Source: Aliamphritea hakodatensis
Lineage (GTDB): Bacteria > Pseudomonadota > Gammaproteobacteria > Pseudomonadales > Balneatricaceae
NCBI RefSeq assembly: GCF_024347195.1
Contig: NZ_AP025281.1
Location: 3,286,001-3,350,000 of the forward strand
Direction of reading: 5' to 3'
Length of the DNA stretch: 64,000 nucleotides
Below, one piece after another: positions 8,573-16,632 of the stretch. Every line of letters begins with the position of its first letter. The first letter of the stretch is position 1. Both the position numbers and the translations under genes were made by a program. The notes under the pieces are model-generated. The model saw only the letters and a program-made list of their open reading frames with translations. It was not told the DNA's origin and searched no databases.

Positions 8573-9760
8573 TTACAGCATTTCGACGGCAACCGCCGTT
8601 GCTTCTCCCCCGCCGATACACAGCGAAGCGACTCCCCGCTGTAACCCTTTTCGCTGCAGGGCATACAGCAGCGTGACCAGAATCCGTGAACCGGATGAAC
8701 CAATCGGGTGGCCCAGCGCACAGGCACCGCCATGAATATTCACCCTGTCGCTGTCCAGCCCCAGTTCCTGGCAGGCCAGCATGGTCACCACCGCAAAGGC
8801 TTCATTGATCTCATACAGATCAACCTCACCCTTACCCCAGCCACTGCGGTCCAGCACCTTCTGAATCGCTCCGATCGGCGCGATGGTAAAGTCTTCCGGC
8901 AACTGAGCATGGGTTGAATGAGCAACAATTTTCGCCAGCGGCTTCAGCCCCTGCGCTCTGGCAGTACTTTCGCGCATCAGCACCAGCGCGGAACCGCCAT
9001 CGGAAATCGAACTGGCATTGGCTGCGGTTACTGTGCCGTCTATCGCAAAGGCCGGCCGCAGGGTGCGGATCTTATCCACCCGGGCATTACCCGGCTGTTC
9101 ATCAACATCCACCACGGTGTCGCCCTTACGATTGCTGACCGTTACCGGTGCAATTTCGGCTTTAAAACGGCCTTCTGTAATGGCCTTATTCGCCTTCTCC
9201 AGCGACCCGATGGCAAAGTCATCCATCGCTTCGCGGGTCAGGCCGTATTTATCCGCAGTTTGCTGGGCAAAGTTGCCCATCAGCCCGCCTTCGTAAGCAT
9301 CCTGCAGGCCGTCATAAAACATATGATCCAACGCCTGCTGATGCCCCATGCGCATCCCGGCACGGGCCTTAGGCAGCAGGTAAGGCGACAGGCTCATGTT
9401 CTCCATGCCGCCGGCCACCATCACATCCACCTGGCCGGCCTTCAGCTGGTCATGGGCCAGCATCACCGCCTTCATACCGGAACCGCACATTTTATTGATA
9501 GTGGTCGCTCCGGCAGCATCAGCAATGCCTGCAGCCCTTGCTGCCTGCCGTGCCGGTGCCTGGCCTAAACCCGCCGGCAACACACAGCCCATAATGACTT
9601 CATCAACCTGATCACCGGCCACACCGGCCCGTGCCATTGCCGCGGCAATGGCGGTTGCGCACAGTTGCGGCGCCGGTACTTCACTGAGTGAGCCCATCAT
9701 GCCGCCCATCGGGGTACGGGCTGCGCCAACAATTACAATTGCGTCATTTTCAACGGTCAT
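8573..9760 (-). CDS. Acetyl-CoA acetyltransferase (thiolase)
   Basis: About 395 residues from ATG 9760, which has AAGGA six bases upstream; a GTG at 9778 would overlap that ribosome site. It has all thiolase landmarks: nucleophile Cys in NKMCGSGMKAV, His in GGACALGHPIGSSG and the second Cys in CIGGGEA. Length and motifs fit a biosynthetic or degradative thiolase II acting on acetoacetyl-CoA. It is the last gene of the liv transporter operon. This placement suggests it splits acetoacetyl-CoA formed from leucine-derived acetoacetate, completing the pathway of the divergent liu operon. Confidence 0.93.
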   Translation of the reverse strand: MTVENDAIVIVGAARTPMGGMMGSLSEVPAPQLCATAIAAAMARAGVAGDQVDEVIMGCVLPAGLGQAPARQAARAAGIADAAGATTINKMCGSGMKAVMLAHDQLKAGQVDVMVAGGMENMSLSPYLLPKARAGMRMGHQQALDHMFYDGLQDAYEGGLMGNFAQQTADKYGLTREAMDDFAIGSLEKANKAITEGRFKAEIAPVTVSNRKGDTVVDVDEQPGNARVDKIRTLRPAFAIDGTVTAANASSISDGGSALVLMRESTARAQGLKPLAKIVAHSTHAQLPEDFTIAPIGAIQKVLDRSGWGKGEVDLYEINEAFAVVTMLACQELGLDSDRVNIHGGACALGHPIGSSGSRILVTLLYALQRKGLQRGVASLCIGGGEATAVAVEML

Positions 9761-9785
9761 ACTTAATCCTTTTGTCACCCGGTGA

Positions 9786-10709
9786 CTAGAAATTCTTCTT
9801 CACCATCTTCTGGAATTCCCCAACGATACCGCTGCGGAATGCCAGTACACATACAATAAAGATAGCGCCCATAATGATACTGATATAGTTACCCAGCTCC
9901 CCGCCGGACAAATAATTCTGAATGGTCACCACCACACCGGCACCGACCACCGGACCAAAGATCGTGCCCATGCCGCCCAGCAGAGTCATCAGTACCACCT
10001 CACCGGACATATGCCAGTGCACGTCGGTCAGGGATGCCAACTGGAACACCAGCGTCTTGGTCGACCCTGCCAGCCCGGCCAGCGCCGAGGAAATGATGAA
10101 CGCCACCCACTTATAGTCATTGACGTTGTACCCCAGCGAAACAGCCCTTGGCTCATTTTCACGGATGGCCTTTAATATCTGACCAAAAGGCGAATGAATG
10201 GTGCGGTGAATCAGCCAGAAACCGAACAGGAAGATCGCCAGTACAAAGTAATACATCACCATGTTATCCGACAGATCAATCAGGCCAAACAGCTTACCCC
10301 GCGGGACCCCCTGCAAACCGTCTTCACCGCCTGTAAACGGCGCCTGAAGGTAGAAAAAGAAGGCCAGCTGCGCCAGCGCCAGAGTTACCATGGCAAAGTA
10401 AATGCCCTCACGTTTGACCGCCAGCTTGCCGTAAACCGCGCCGAGTACACCTGCTGCAAGGGTACCCGCCAGAATCCCCAGTTCCGGGGTAATGCCGGTA
10501 TTCAGCATCAGGCTGCCAGTGATATAGCCGCCGGTGCCCAGAAAGATCGCGTGGCCGAAAGACAACAGGCCGACAAAGCCCAGTAGCAGGTTAAACGCGC
10601 AGGCAAACAGCGCAAAACACAACACCTTCATCAGGAATACCGGATACAATATCAGCGGTGCCACCAGCGACAGGCCAAACAGACTCAGATATAACTTATT
10701 CACTTTCAT
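9786..10709 (-). CDS. livM: Branched-chain amino acid ABC transporter permease LivM
   Basis: About 307 residues from ATG 10709, preceded by GAGGGG seven bases upstream. An alternative ATG at 10724 overlaps the upstream stop codon. It is a multi-spanning inner-membrane protein with the family signature FGHAIFLGTGGYITG and the cytoplasmic coupling region IRENEPRAVSLGYNV. It pairs with LivH to form the membrane channel for leucine, isoleucine and valine or related amides. It sits directly between livH and the thiolase gene. Confidence 0.93.
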   Translation of the reverse strand: MKVNKLYLSLFGLSLVAPLILYPVFLMKVLCFALFACAFNLLLGFVGLLSFGHAIFLGTGGYITGSLMLNTGITPELGILAGTLAAGVLGAVYGKLAVKREGIYFAMVTLALAQLAFFFYLQAPFTGGEDGLQGVPRGKLFGLIDLSDNMVMYYFVLAIFLFGFWLIHRTIHSPFGQILKAIRENEPRAVSLGYNVNDYKWVAFIISSALAGLAGSTKTLVFQLASLTDVHWHMSGEVVLMTLLGGMGTIFGPVVGAGVVVTIQNYLSGGELGNYISIIMGAIFIVCVLAFRSGIVGEFQKMVKKNF

Positions 10710-10720
10710 CGTTTCGCCCC

Positions 10721-11608
10721 TCATGCTTCTTTACCAAACAGACCGGCGGGCTTTAACAGCAGCACGATCACCATCACCAGAAAGATCACTGTGCTGGATG
10801 CTTCCGGGTAAAAGAACTTGGTCAGGCCTTCAACAACGCCCATCATCAGGCCGGTCAGAATCGCCCCGCCGATGGAGCCCATGCCGCCAATCACTACAAT
10901 GGCAAACACCACAATCAGAATATTAGAGCCCATCTCCGGGCTGACTGAATACACCGGAGCCGCCAGCACACCGGCAAAGCCTGCCAGCGCCACACCAAAG
11001 CCGAACGTCAGTGTCGTGATCAGGGGTACGTTAATGCCAAAGCCCTGCATCAGTTGCGGGTTTTCGGTGCCCGCCCGCAGATATGCGCCCAGCTTGGTTT
11101 TCTCGATTACCCACCAGGTTGTGGCACACACGACCAGTGAGGCAATAATGATCCAGGCCCGGTAATTCGGCAGGTACATAAACGGCAGTTTAGTACCGCC
11201 TTTCAGCTCCGCAGGAATCTGATACGCCAGCCCGGACGAACCGTACAGCTGCGTGAACAGCCCCTGAAGAATCAGTGCCAGACCAAAGGTCAGCAACAGG
11301 CTGTAAAGGTGATCTTCCTTAGCGATCGGACGTACCAGAAAACGTTCGATCAGAATCGCAAAGCCCCCTACCGCCAACGGCACCAGCACCAGCGCGACCC
11401 AGTAATTGATGCCGAAATACTGCAGCGCCATCCATGCCAGAAATGCCCCCAGCATATACATCGCGCCCTGAGCGAAGTTAATAATTTTTAACAGACCAAA
11501 AATGATTGCCAGCCCCAGACTCAGCAGGGCGTAAAAAGAGCCGTTGATCAGACCGACCAGCAGCTGCCCGGAAAGGGCAAAAAGATTAATTCCGAATAAT
11601 GTCGCCAT
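10721..11608 (-). CDS. livH: Branched-chain amino acid ABC transporter permease LivH
   Basis: About 295 residues from an ATG with GGAG seven bases upstream; an upstream in-frame TTG at 11659 is less likely. Hydrophobic throughout, with the LivH signature LGLAIIFGLLKIINFAQGAMYMLG written here in part (GLLKIINFAQGA) and the coupling helix around residues 185-215 (LRAGTENPQLMQGFGIN). It heterodimerises with LivM. Gene order downstream of the binding protein is typical for this transporter class. Confidence 0.93.
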   Translation of the reverse strand: MATLFGINLFALSGQLLVGLINGSFYALLSLGLAIIFGLLKIINFAQGAMYMLGAFLAWMALQYFGINYWVALVLVPLAVGGFAILIERFLVRPIAKEDHLYSLLLTFGLALILQGLFTQLYGSSGLAYQIPAELKGGTKLPFMYLPNYRAWIIIASLVVCATTWWVIEKTKLGAYLRAGTENPQLMQGFGINVPLITTLTFGFGVALAGFAGVLAAPVYSVSPEMGSNILIVVFAIVVIGGMGSIGGAILTGLMMGVVEGLTKFFYPEASSTVIFLVMVIVLLLKPAGLFGKEA

Positions 11609-11751
11609 GGCTTCGCTCCGAACGGCAGAATCTCTTGTGACACTGAGCACAACAGCCAACCGGGGATCAGTTGCTGTGTATTTTTATTGTTATAAAAGGT
11701 AAAAATCAGGAAGGTCTGCCAGTCCCGGCAGCCCTTCCCTAACCCGCGTAA

Positions 11752-12963
11752 TCAGGATTTCGCTGCGAAATTGCAGGACTCCATCATCGGATTGAACGCG
11801 ACATCACCGGGGATAACCGCCTCGATGTTGTAGATATCATCATCCGACTGACGACTCGCGGCGTCCTTAATGCTCACCAGCAACATATCGTGAACCATAC
11901 GGCCATCGTTCCGCAGGTAAGCATTACGGGCGAAGAAATCATCCGGTTTGGTCGCCTTCATCATCGCCATCACCGCATCCGCATCATCGGTACCGGCCGC
12001 CTTAATGGCGTTCAGGTAATGCATGGTCATAGAATATGCACCGGCCTGCCCCATGGCAGGAATCGATCCGTGACGCTGCTTAAAGCGTGCCGACCATTCC
12101 CGGGTCTGGTCATCCATATCCCAGTAGAAACCGGTGGTTGCCTTCATACCGGCAGCAATCGCCGGATCCAGCGCCTTGGCGTTATGGGTGAACACCAGCA
12201 GGCCGGCTACATCAGAGGTTTCGGTCAGGCCAAACTCTGCGGAGGTTTTCAGCGCGTTCACGAAATCGGTACCGGCATTTGCCAGGCCGATAACATCCGC
12301 CCCGGAAGCCTGTGCCTGCAGTACATAGGAAGAGAAGTCAGTGGTGCCTAACGGCGCCCGGACGGCCCCGACTACTTCACCGCCCTGTTCATTAATCACC
12401 TTGGTGGCAATGCCTTCTAACGCATGGCCAAAGGCATAGTCAGCGGTGATGAAAAACCATTTCTTCTTACCGGAATCCACCATGGGCTTCACGGTGCCGT
12501 TGGCCAGCGCCGCAACGTTATAGGTCCAGTGGACGTTGTAAGGCGAGCAGGCCTTGGTGGTAAACGCATGGCTGGCAGAGGTGGAAATCAGTGCGACTTT
12601 TTTCGCATCCGTCAGTACTTTGGTGACCGCACCGGTCACTGAAGACGCCACCAGACCATTCACTGCATCCACCTGTTCGCTTTCAATCCACTGACGGACC
12701 TTAGCCGACCCCACATCCGGTTTGTTCTGATCATCCGCGCTGATCACTTCAATCGGCTTACCCAGTACTTCGCCGCCAAAATCTTCTACGGCCATCTCAA
12801 CCGCAGTTACGCAGCCTTTGCCGCAGATATCGGCATACACACCGCCCATATCCGCCAGTACGCCGATTTTAACCACATCATCCGAGACACCTTCTGCCTG
12901 GGCCGTTACGGCAACAGCTGCACTCATCGCCACAGCCATCAGGGTTTTCTTCATCGCTTGCAT
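11752..12963 (-). CDS. livK: Branched-chain amino acid ABC transporter substrate-binding protein
   Basis: A 403-residue periplasmic binding protein with signal peptide (about residues 1-23, AVAVTAQA). The start at 12963 follows AAAGGAG at seven bases. The fold is peripla_BP_6 type: KIGVLADMGGVYADI at the first strand, ISADDQNKP, and STSASHAF in the ligand-contact region. It is longer than E. coli LivK and closer to LivK-like proteins of amide or branched-chain transporters. Ligand is inferred as leucine, isoleucine or valine because the operon diverges from a leucine degradation operon. Confidence 0.88.
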   Translation of the reverse strand: MQAMKKTLMAVAMSAAVAVTAQAEGVSDDVVKIGVLADMGGVYADICGKGCVTAVEMAVEDFGGEVLGKPIEVISADDQNKPDVGSAKVRQWIESEQVDAVNGLVASSVTGAVTKVLTDAKKVALISTSASHAFTTKACSPYNVHWTYNVAALANGTVKPMVDSGKKKWFFITADYAFGHALEGIATKVINEQGGEVVGAVRAPLGTTDFSSYVLQAQASGADVIGLANAGTDFVNALKTSAEFGLTETSDVAGLLVFTHNAKALDPAIAAGMKATTGFYWDMDDQTREWSARFKQRHGSIPAMGQAGAYSMTMHYLNAIKAAGTDDADAVMAMMKATKPDDFFARNAYLRNDGRMVHDMLLVSIKDAASRQSDDDIYNIEAVIPGDVAFNPMMESCNFAAKS

Positions 12964-13015
12964 AACGTCACTCCTTTAAAGCTCTTATTTTTATTCACGC
13001 TTTCAGTTAATCCGG

Positions 13016-13780
13016 TTACACACCCAGATAGGTGTTCAGCAAATCCGTCTTAGCAGCCAGTTCATGCTGCTTTACTTCCTCGACAATATGGCCGTGCTCC
13101 ATCACATAGTGACGGTCGGCAATGGGCGCAGCAAAACGGAAATTCTGCTCCACCAGTAAAATCGTTAACCCTCTTTCCTTCAGCATCTGCAGTACCTGTG
13201 CCAGCTTCTGCACAATCACCGGCGCCAGCCCCTCAGTAATCTCATCCAGCAGGAGGATATTCGCGCCGGTACGCAGAATTCTCGCCATCGCCAGCATCTG
13301 CTGCTCACCACCGGACAGCCGGGTGCCCTGGCTGAAACGTCGTTCCGCCAGATTAGGAAAAAGTTCGTAAATTTCTTCAACGCACATGCCATCGGAACGA
13401 ACATCCGGCGGCAACATGAGGTTTTCTTCCACATTCAGGCTGGAAAAAATGCCCCGCTCTTCCGGGCAGTACCCCACGCCCAGGTGGGCAATCTTGTGCG
13501 CCGGTAACGGAATGGTATCGGTGCCGTTAATGTTGATCTTGCCGGTCCGCCGGCCCACCATATTCATAATGGCTTTGAGGGTGGTGGAACGGCCCGCACC
13601 GTTGCGGCCCAGCAACGTCACCAGTTCACCCTGCATCACCGTCATATCGATGCCATGCAGGATATGTGACTCGCCGTAATAGGCATGTAAGTCATGGATG
13701 CGGATTTTTTCGCCCGTGCTGCTTTTTTTAGCCTGCTGCGACGGGGCATCTCCCGGAGGAGTCATCACACTGCTGTTCAT
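13016..13780 (-). CDS. livF: Branched-chain amino acid ABC transporter ATPase LivF (variant Walker A)
   Basis: A 254-residue ABC ATPase. Signature motif RLSGGEQQMLAMARIL and Walker B ILLLDEITEGLAP are intact. The Walker A reads GRNGAGRST, with Arg (CGT codon) where almost all P-loops have Lys. A 24-residue low-complexity N-terminal extension precedes the usual IRIHDLHAYYG beginning. Its ATG overlaps the livG stop codon by four bases, implying translational coupling. It forms a heterodimer with LivG; the Arg may lower but need not abolish ATP hydrolysis at one site, as I recall similar variants in LivF relatives. Confidence 0.9.
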   Translation of the reverse strand: MNSSVMTPPGDAPSQQAKKSSTGEKIRIHDLHAYYGESHILHGIDMTVMQGELVTLLGRNGAGRSTTLKAIMNMVGRRTGKININGTDTIPLPAHKIAHLGVGYCPEERGIFSSLNVEENLMLPPDVRSDGMCVEEIYELFPNLAERRFSQGTRLSGGEQQMLAMARILRTGANILLLDEITEGLAPVIVQKLAQVLQMLKERGLTILLVEQNFRFAAPIADRHYVMEHGHIVEEVKQHELAAKTDLLNTYLGV

Positions 13781-14574
13781 GACACCACCTCCTTGTCTGC
13801 TTCGGCTTCAGCCTGATGCTCGTCCGCCTCAACCCCCATATAGGCTTCACGTACCTGAGGATTCTGCGACACTTCGGCGTAGTCCCCTTCCGTCAGAATG
13901 GCACCGCGTTGCAGCACGGTAATGGTATCCGCCAGTTTGGCCACCACATGGAGGTTGTGTTCGACCATCAGAATAGTGCGGTCCTGGGAAACCTTTTTAA
14001 TCAGGTCTGCCACCACGCTGACATCTTCATGCCCCATGCCCTGAGTCGGCTCATCCAGTAACAGCATTTCAGGCTCCAGCGCCAGCGTTGTGGCGATTTC
14101 GAGTGCCCGCTTGCGGCCATAGGAAAGGTCAACCGTCACCGTGTTGGCAAAGCTTTTCAGCCCCACCTGATCCAGTAACTCCAGTGCCCGGTCATTGAGC
14201 CGGTTAAGCACCTTATCGGAGGTCCAGAAATGGAAGCTGTTGCCCTCTTTACGCTGTAAGGCAATGCGCACGTTCTCCAGCACACTCAGATGCGGAAACA
14301 CCGCTGAGATCTGAAAAGAACGGACAATGCCTTTACGGGCAATGGCGGCTGACTTGAGCGAAGTAATGTCTTCACCGTTATACAGGATCTGGCCTTTTGT
14401 CGGCGTCAGAAACTTGGTCAGCAAATTAAATACGGTGGTTTTACCGGCACCGTTCGGGCCAATCAGGGCATGAATCGTGCCCCGCTTCACCCGGAGATTG
14501 ACACCATCAACGGCGGTAAACCCTTTGAATTCTTTGACCAGATGTCTGGTCTCGAGAACATAGTCAGCAGTCAT
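13777..14574 (-). CDS. livG: Branched-chain amino acid ABC transporter ATPase LivG
   Basis: A 265-residue ABC ATPase with canonical Walker A GPNGAGKTT, Walker B MLLLDEPTQGMG and the LivG-type signature DLSYGRKRALEIATTLA in place of LSGGQ. It is the first gene of the leftward transporter operon and diverges from liuR across a 295-bp region that contains the LiuR-like box. An acidic C-terminal tail (VEADEHQAEAEADKE) is unusual and probably flexible. Confidence 0.93.
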   Translation of the reverse strand: MTADYVLETRHLVKEFKGFTAVDGVNLRVKRGTIHALIGPNGAGKTTVFNLLTKFLTPTKGQILYNGEDITSLKSAAIARKGIVRSFQISAVFPHLSVLENVRIALQRKEGNSFHFWTSDKVLNRLNDRALELLDQVGLKSFANTVTVDLSYGRKRALEIATTLALEPEMLLLDEPTQGMGHEDVSVVADLIKKVSQDRTILMVEHNLHVVAKLADTITVLQRGAILTEGDYAEVSQNPQVREAYMGVEADEHQAEAEADKEVVS

Positions 14575-14803
14575 GCGGAACCGGCCTCTTGTTATTTTTG
14601 TTGTTTTCAGAGCCGTTCAAAATGTCTTGCACGTCCCTGAGCGGCAAGATGAAGTTAGCAATTACCCCTAAGGGTTAACAAGTACTACTTTAGTTTAATG
14701 CGCATTTCTTAGTCACTTAAAATTCAACAAAAAATCAAATAAATCAATAAGATAAATACATTCAGCCAATTATTACTTATACCTTAGTCACACCAACAAC
14801 ATC

Positions 14804-14832
14804 TTTACGTTTACGTAAACTTACACTATATT
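14804..14832 (+). promoter_or_regulatory. LiuR-like box overlapping a sigma-70 promoter
   Basis: Sequence TTTACGTTTACGTAAAC at 14804-14820 contains a perfect 12-bp palindrome GTTTACGTAAAC (14809-14820). It resembles the LiuR operator of gammaproteobacteria as I recall it. TTTACG (14804-14809) can act as a -35 element with TATATT (14827-14832) as -10, separated by 17 bp, so the box covers the -35 and spacer, as for MerR-type regulators. Transcription would begin near 14839, about 30 bases before the liuR ATG. The same box lies 230 bp from the livG start. Confidence 0.75.
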
Positions 14833-14869
14833 CGAATCATCATTGGTTTTCAGACAGATCAGAGCAGTT

Positions 14870-15274
14870 ATGAGTAAAACCACATTTTCGATCCGCGACC
14901 TGGCCAGCGAGTTTGACGTCACCACCCGCAGCATCCGCTTCTATGAAGATCAGGGCCTGCTGTTTCCGACCCGCAAAGGCCAGACCCGCATATACAGCAG
15001 CCAGGACAGAGTACGGCTGAAACTGATTCTGCGCGGCAAGCGCCTGGGCTTCTCACTGGCAGAAAGTAAGGAATTATTCGAACTCTGGGATCAGACCCCC
15101 GGCGGCAGCATAAAACAGCTGGAACGTCTGCAGGCGAAGATCACCGAAAAGAAACAGGCGCTGGAACAGCAACTGAATGACATAGCTATGTTGCAAATTG
15201 AACTGGACAGCGCCGAAGCCCGCTGCCAGTCCGCCATGCAAGCGCTTCTTTCACAGGAACAGAACGCGAAATAA
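14870..15274 (+). CDS. liuR: MerR-family regulator of leucine catabolism LiuR
   Basis: About 134 residues. The start at 14870 gives MSKTTFSIRDLASEFDVTTR, matching LiuR proteins; a start 27 bases upstream would add an unlikely tail. The MerR helix-turn-helix (residues 6-45, RSIRFYEDQGLLFP) is followed by the LiuR-typical RVRLKLILRGKRLGFSLAE and a coiled-coil dimerisation helix (residues 80-115). LiuR represses branched-chain catabolic genes in many proteobacteria. It heads the liu operon, 50 bp before liuA, and sits next to its likely operator. Confidence 0.93.
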   Translation: MSKTTFSIRDLASEFDVTTRSIRFYEDQGLLFPTRKGQTRIYSSQDRVRLKLILRGKRLGFSLAESKELFELWDQTPGGSIKQLERLQAKITEKKQALEQQLNDIAMLQIELDSAEARCQSAMQALLSQEQNAK

Positions 15275-15324
15275 TTCAGCACCGGCTGACGAAACCATAA
15301 CCATAAGTAACAGGTACCCACGCG

Positions 15325-16491
15325 ATGATCTCACAATACAACACCCTGAATTTTGGCCTCGGTGAAACCCTCGACATGCTGCGTGACCAGATCAACAGCT
15401 TTGCCGCAGAAGAGATCGCCCCGCGGGCAGAAGAAATCGACCGGGAAAATGCCTTCCCAATGGACCTGTGGCGTAAATTCGGTGACATGGGCTTATTAGG
15501 TATCACAGTTAAAGAAGAATACGGCGGCGTGGATATGGGCTACCTTGCCCATGTGATCGCCATGGAAGAAATCAGCCGGGCCTCAGCATCCGTAGGGCTT
15601 TCCTACGGGGCGCACTCCAACCTGTGTGTAAACCAGATCCACCGCAACGGTAATGAAGAGCAGAAACAGAAATACCTGCCAAAACTGATCAGCGGTGAAC
15701 ATATCGGGGCGCTGGCCATGTCTGAACCCAATGCCGGCTCAGACGTGGTCTCCATGAAGCTGCACGCTACTGATAACGGCGACCACTACCTGCTGAACGG
15801 TAACAAGATGTGGATCACCAACGGTCCGGATGCCAATACCTACGTCATTTATGCCAAAACCGATGTCAACGCCGGCCCCAAAGGCATTACCGCCTTCATT
15901 GTTGAGCGAGACTTTGCGGGCTTCTCCCGCCACCAGAAGCTGGACAAGCTGGGGATGCGCGGTTCGAATACCTGTGAACTGGTGTTTGATAACTGCCCGG
16001 TCCCCAAAGAAAACATACTCGGCGAACTGAACGGCGGTGTCCGGGTGCTGATGAGCGGTCTGGATTACGAACGCCTGGTGCTGTCCGGCGGACCGCTGGG
16101 CATCATGCAGGCAGCCATGGACATCGTTGTACCTTATATCCGTGACCGGCAGCAGTTCGGCCAGTCCATCGGCGAATTCCAGCTGGTACAGGGCAAGGTC
16201 GCCGACATGTACACCCTGATGAACGCCTGCAAGTCATACACCTATACCGTGGCCCGCGCTGCAGAACGGGGCGAGACCACCCGTAAAGACTGTGCCGGCG
16301 TGATCCTGTATACCGCTGAAACAGCCACCAAGCTGGCACTGGATGCCATTCAGCTGTTAGGGGGCAATGGCTACATCAATGAATTCCCGACAGGCCGTTT
16401 ACTGCGGGATGCCAAGCTTTATGAAATCGGCGCAGGCACCTCAGAAATCCGCCGGATGCTGATCGGCCGTGAACTGTTTCAGAATAAATAA
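15325..16491 (+). CDS. liuA: Isovaleryl-CoA dehydrogenase
   Basis: A 388-residue acyl-CoA dehydrogenase. The segment LDYERLVLSGGPLG carries the catalytic Glu at the position specific to isovaleryl-CoA dehydrogenase, and the C-terminal YEIGAGTSEIRRMLIGR has Gly-Ala where other acyl-CoA dehydrogenases carry their catalytic Glu. It oxidises isovaleryl-CoA to 3-methylcrotonyl-CoA with FAD, passing electrons to ETF. First enzyme gene of the liu operon. A terminator-like hairpin separates it from liuB. Confidence 0.96.
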   Translation: MISQYNTLNFGLGETLDMLRDQINSFAAEEIAPRAEEIDRENAFPMDLWRKFGDMGLLGITVKEEYGGVDMGYLAHVIAMEEISRASASVGLSYGAHSNLCVNQIHRNGNEEQKQKYLPKLISGEHIGALAMSEPNAGSDVVSMKLHATDNGDHYLLNGNKMWITNGPDANTYVIYAKTDVNAGPKGITAFIVERDFAGFSRHQKLDKLGMRGSNTCELVFDNCPVPKENILGELNGGVRVLMSGLDYERLVLSGGPLGIMQAAMDIVVPYIRDRQQFGQSIGEFQLVQGKVADMYTLMNACKSYTYTVARAAERGETTRKDCAGVILYTAETATKLALDAIQLLGGNGYINEFPTGRLLRDAKLYEIGAGTSEIRRMLIGRELFQNK

Positions 16492-16574
16492 ACCGCACCG
16501 CGGACAACCGGGCATTTTTTGCTGATCTCAAACGAACTGTTCAGAAAACAACTGGCCGTTCAGACGAGAGCCTT

Positions 16575-16603
16575 GCGTGGGGAGACACTCCCCACGCCTT
16601 TTT
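16575..16603 (+). terminator. Hairpin with T-run between liuA and liuB
   Basis: GCGTGGGGAG (16575-16584), a three-base loop, and CTCCCCACGC (16588-16597) form a perfect 10-bp stem, followed by CTTTTT. By sequence it is a good intrinsic terminator, yet it lies inside the liu operon. It may set a lower level for liuB and later genes relative to liuA, or mark a processed end. Confidence 0.85.
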
Positions 16604-16632
16604 CAGCAAGAACAACAGGAGATGGCTAAACA

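Noticed and set aside
15961..15980. GGTTCGAAT-like string resembling a tRNA T-loop
   Set aside because: It lies inside the conserved coding sequence of liuA, and no acceptor or anticodon stem can be formed around it.
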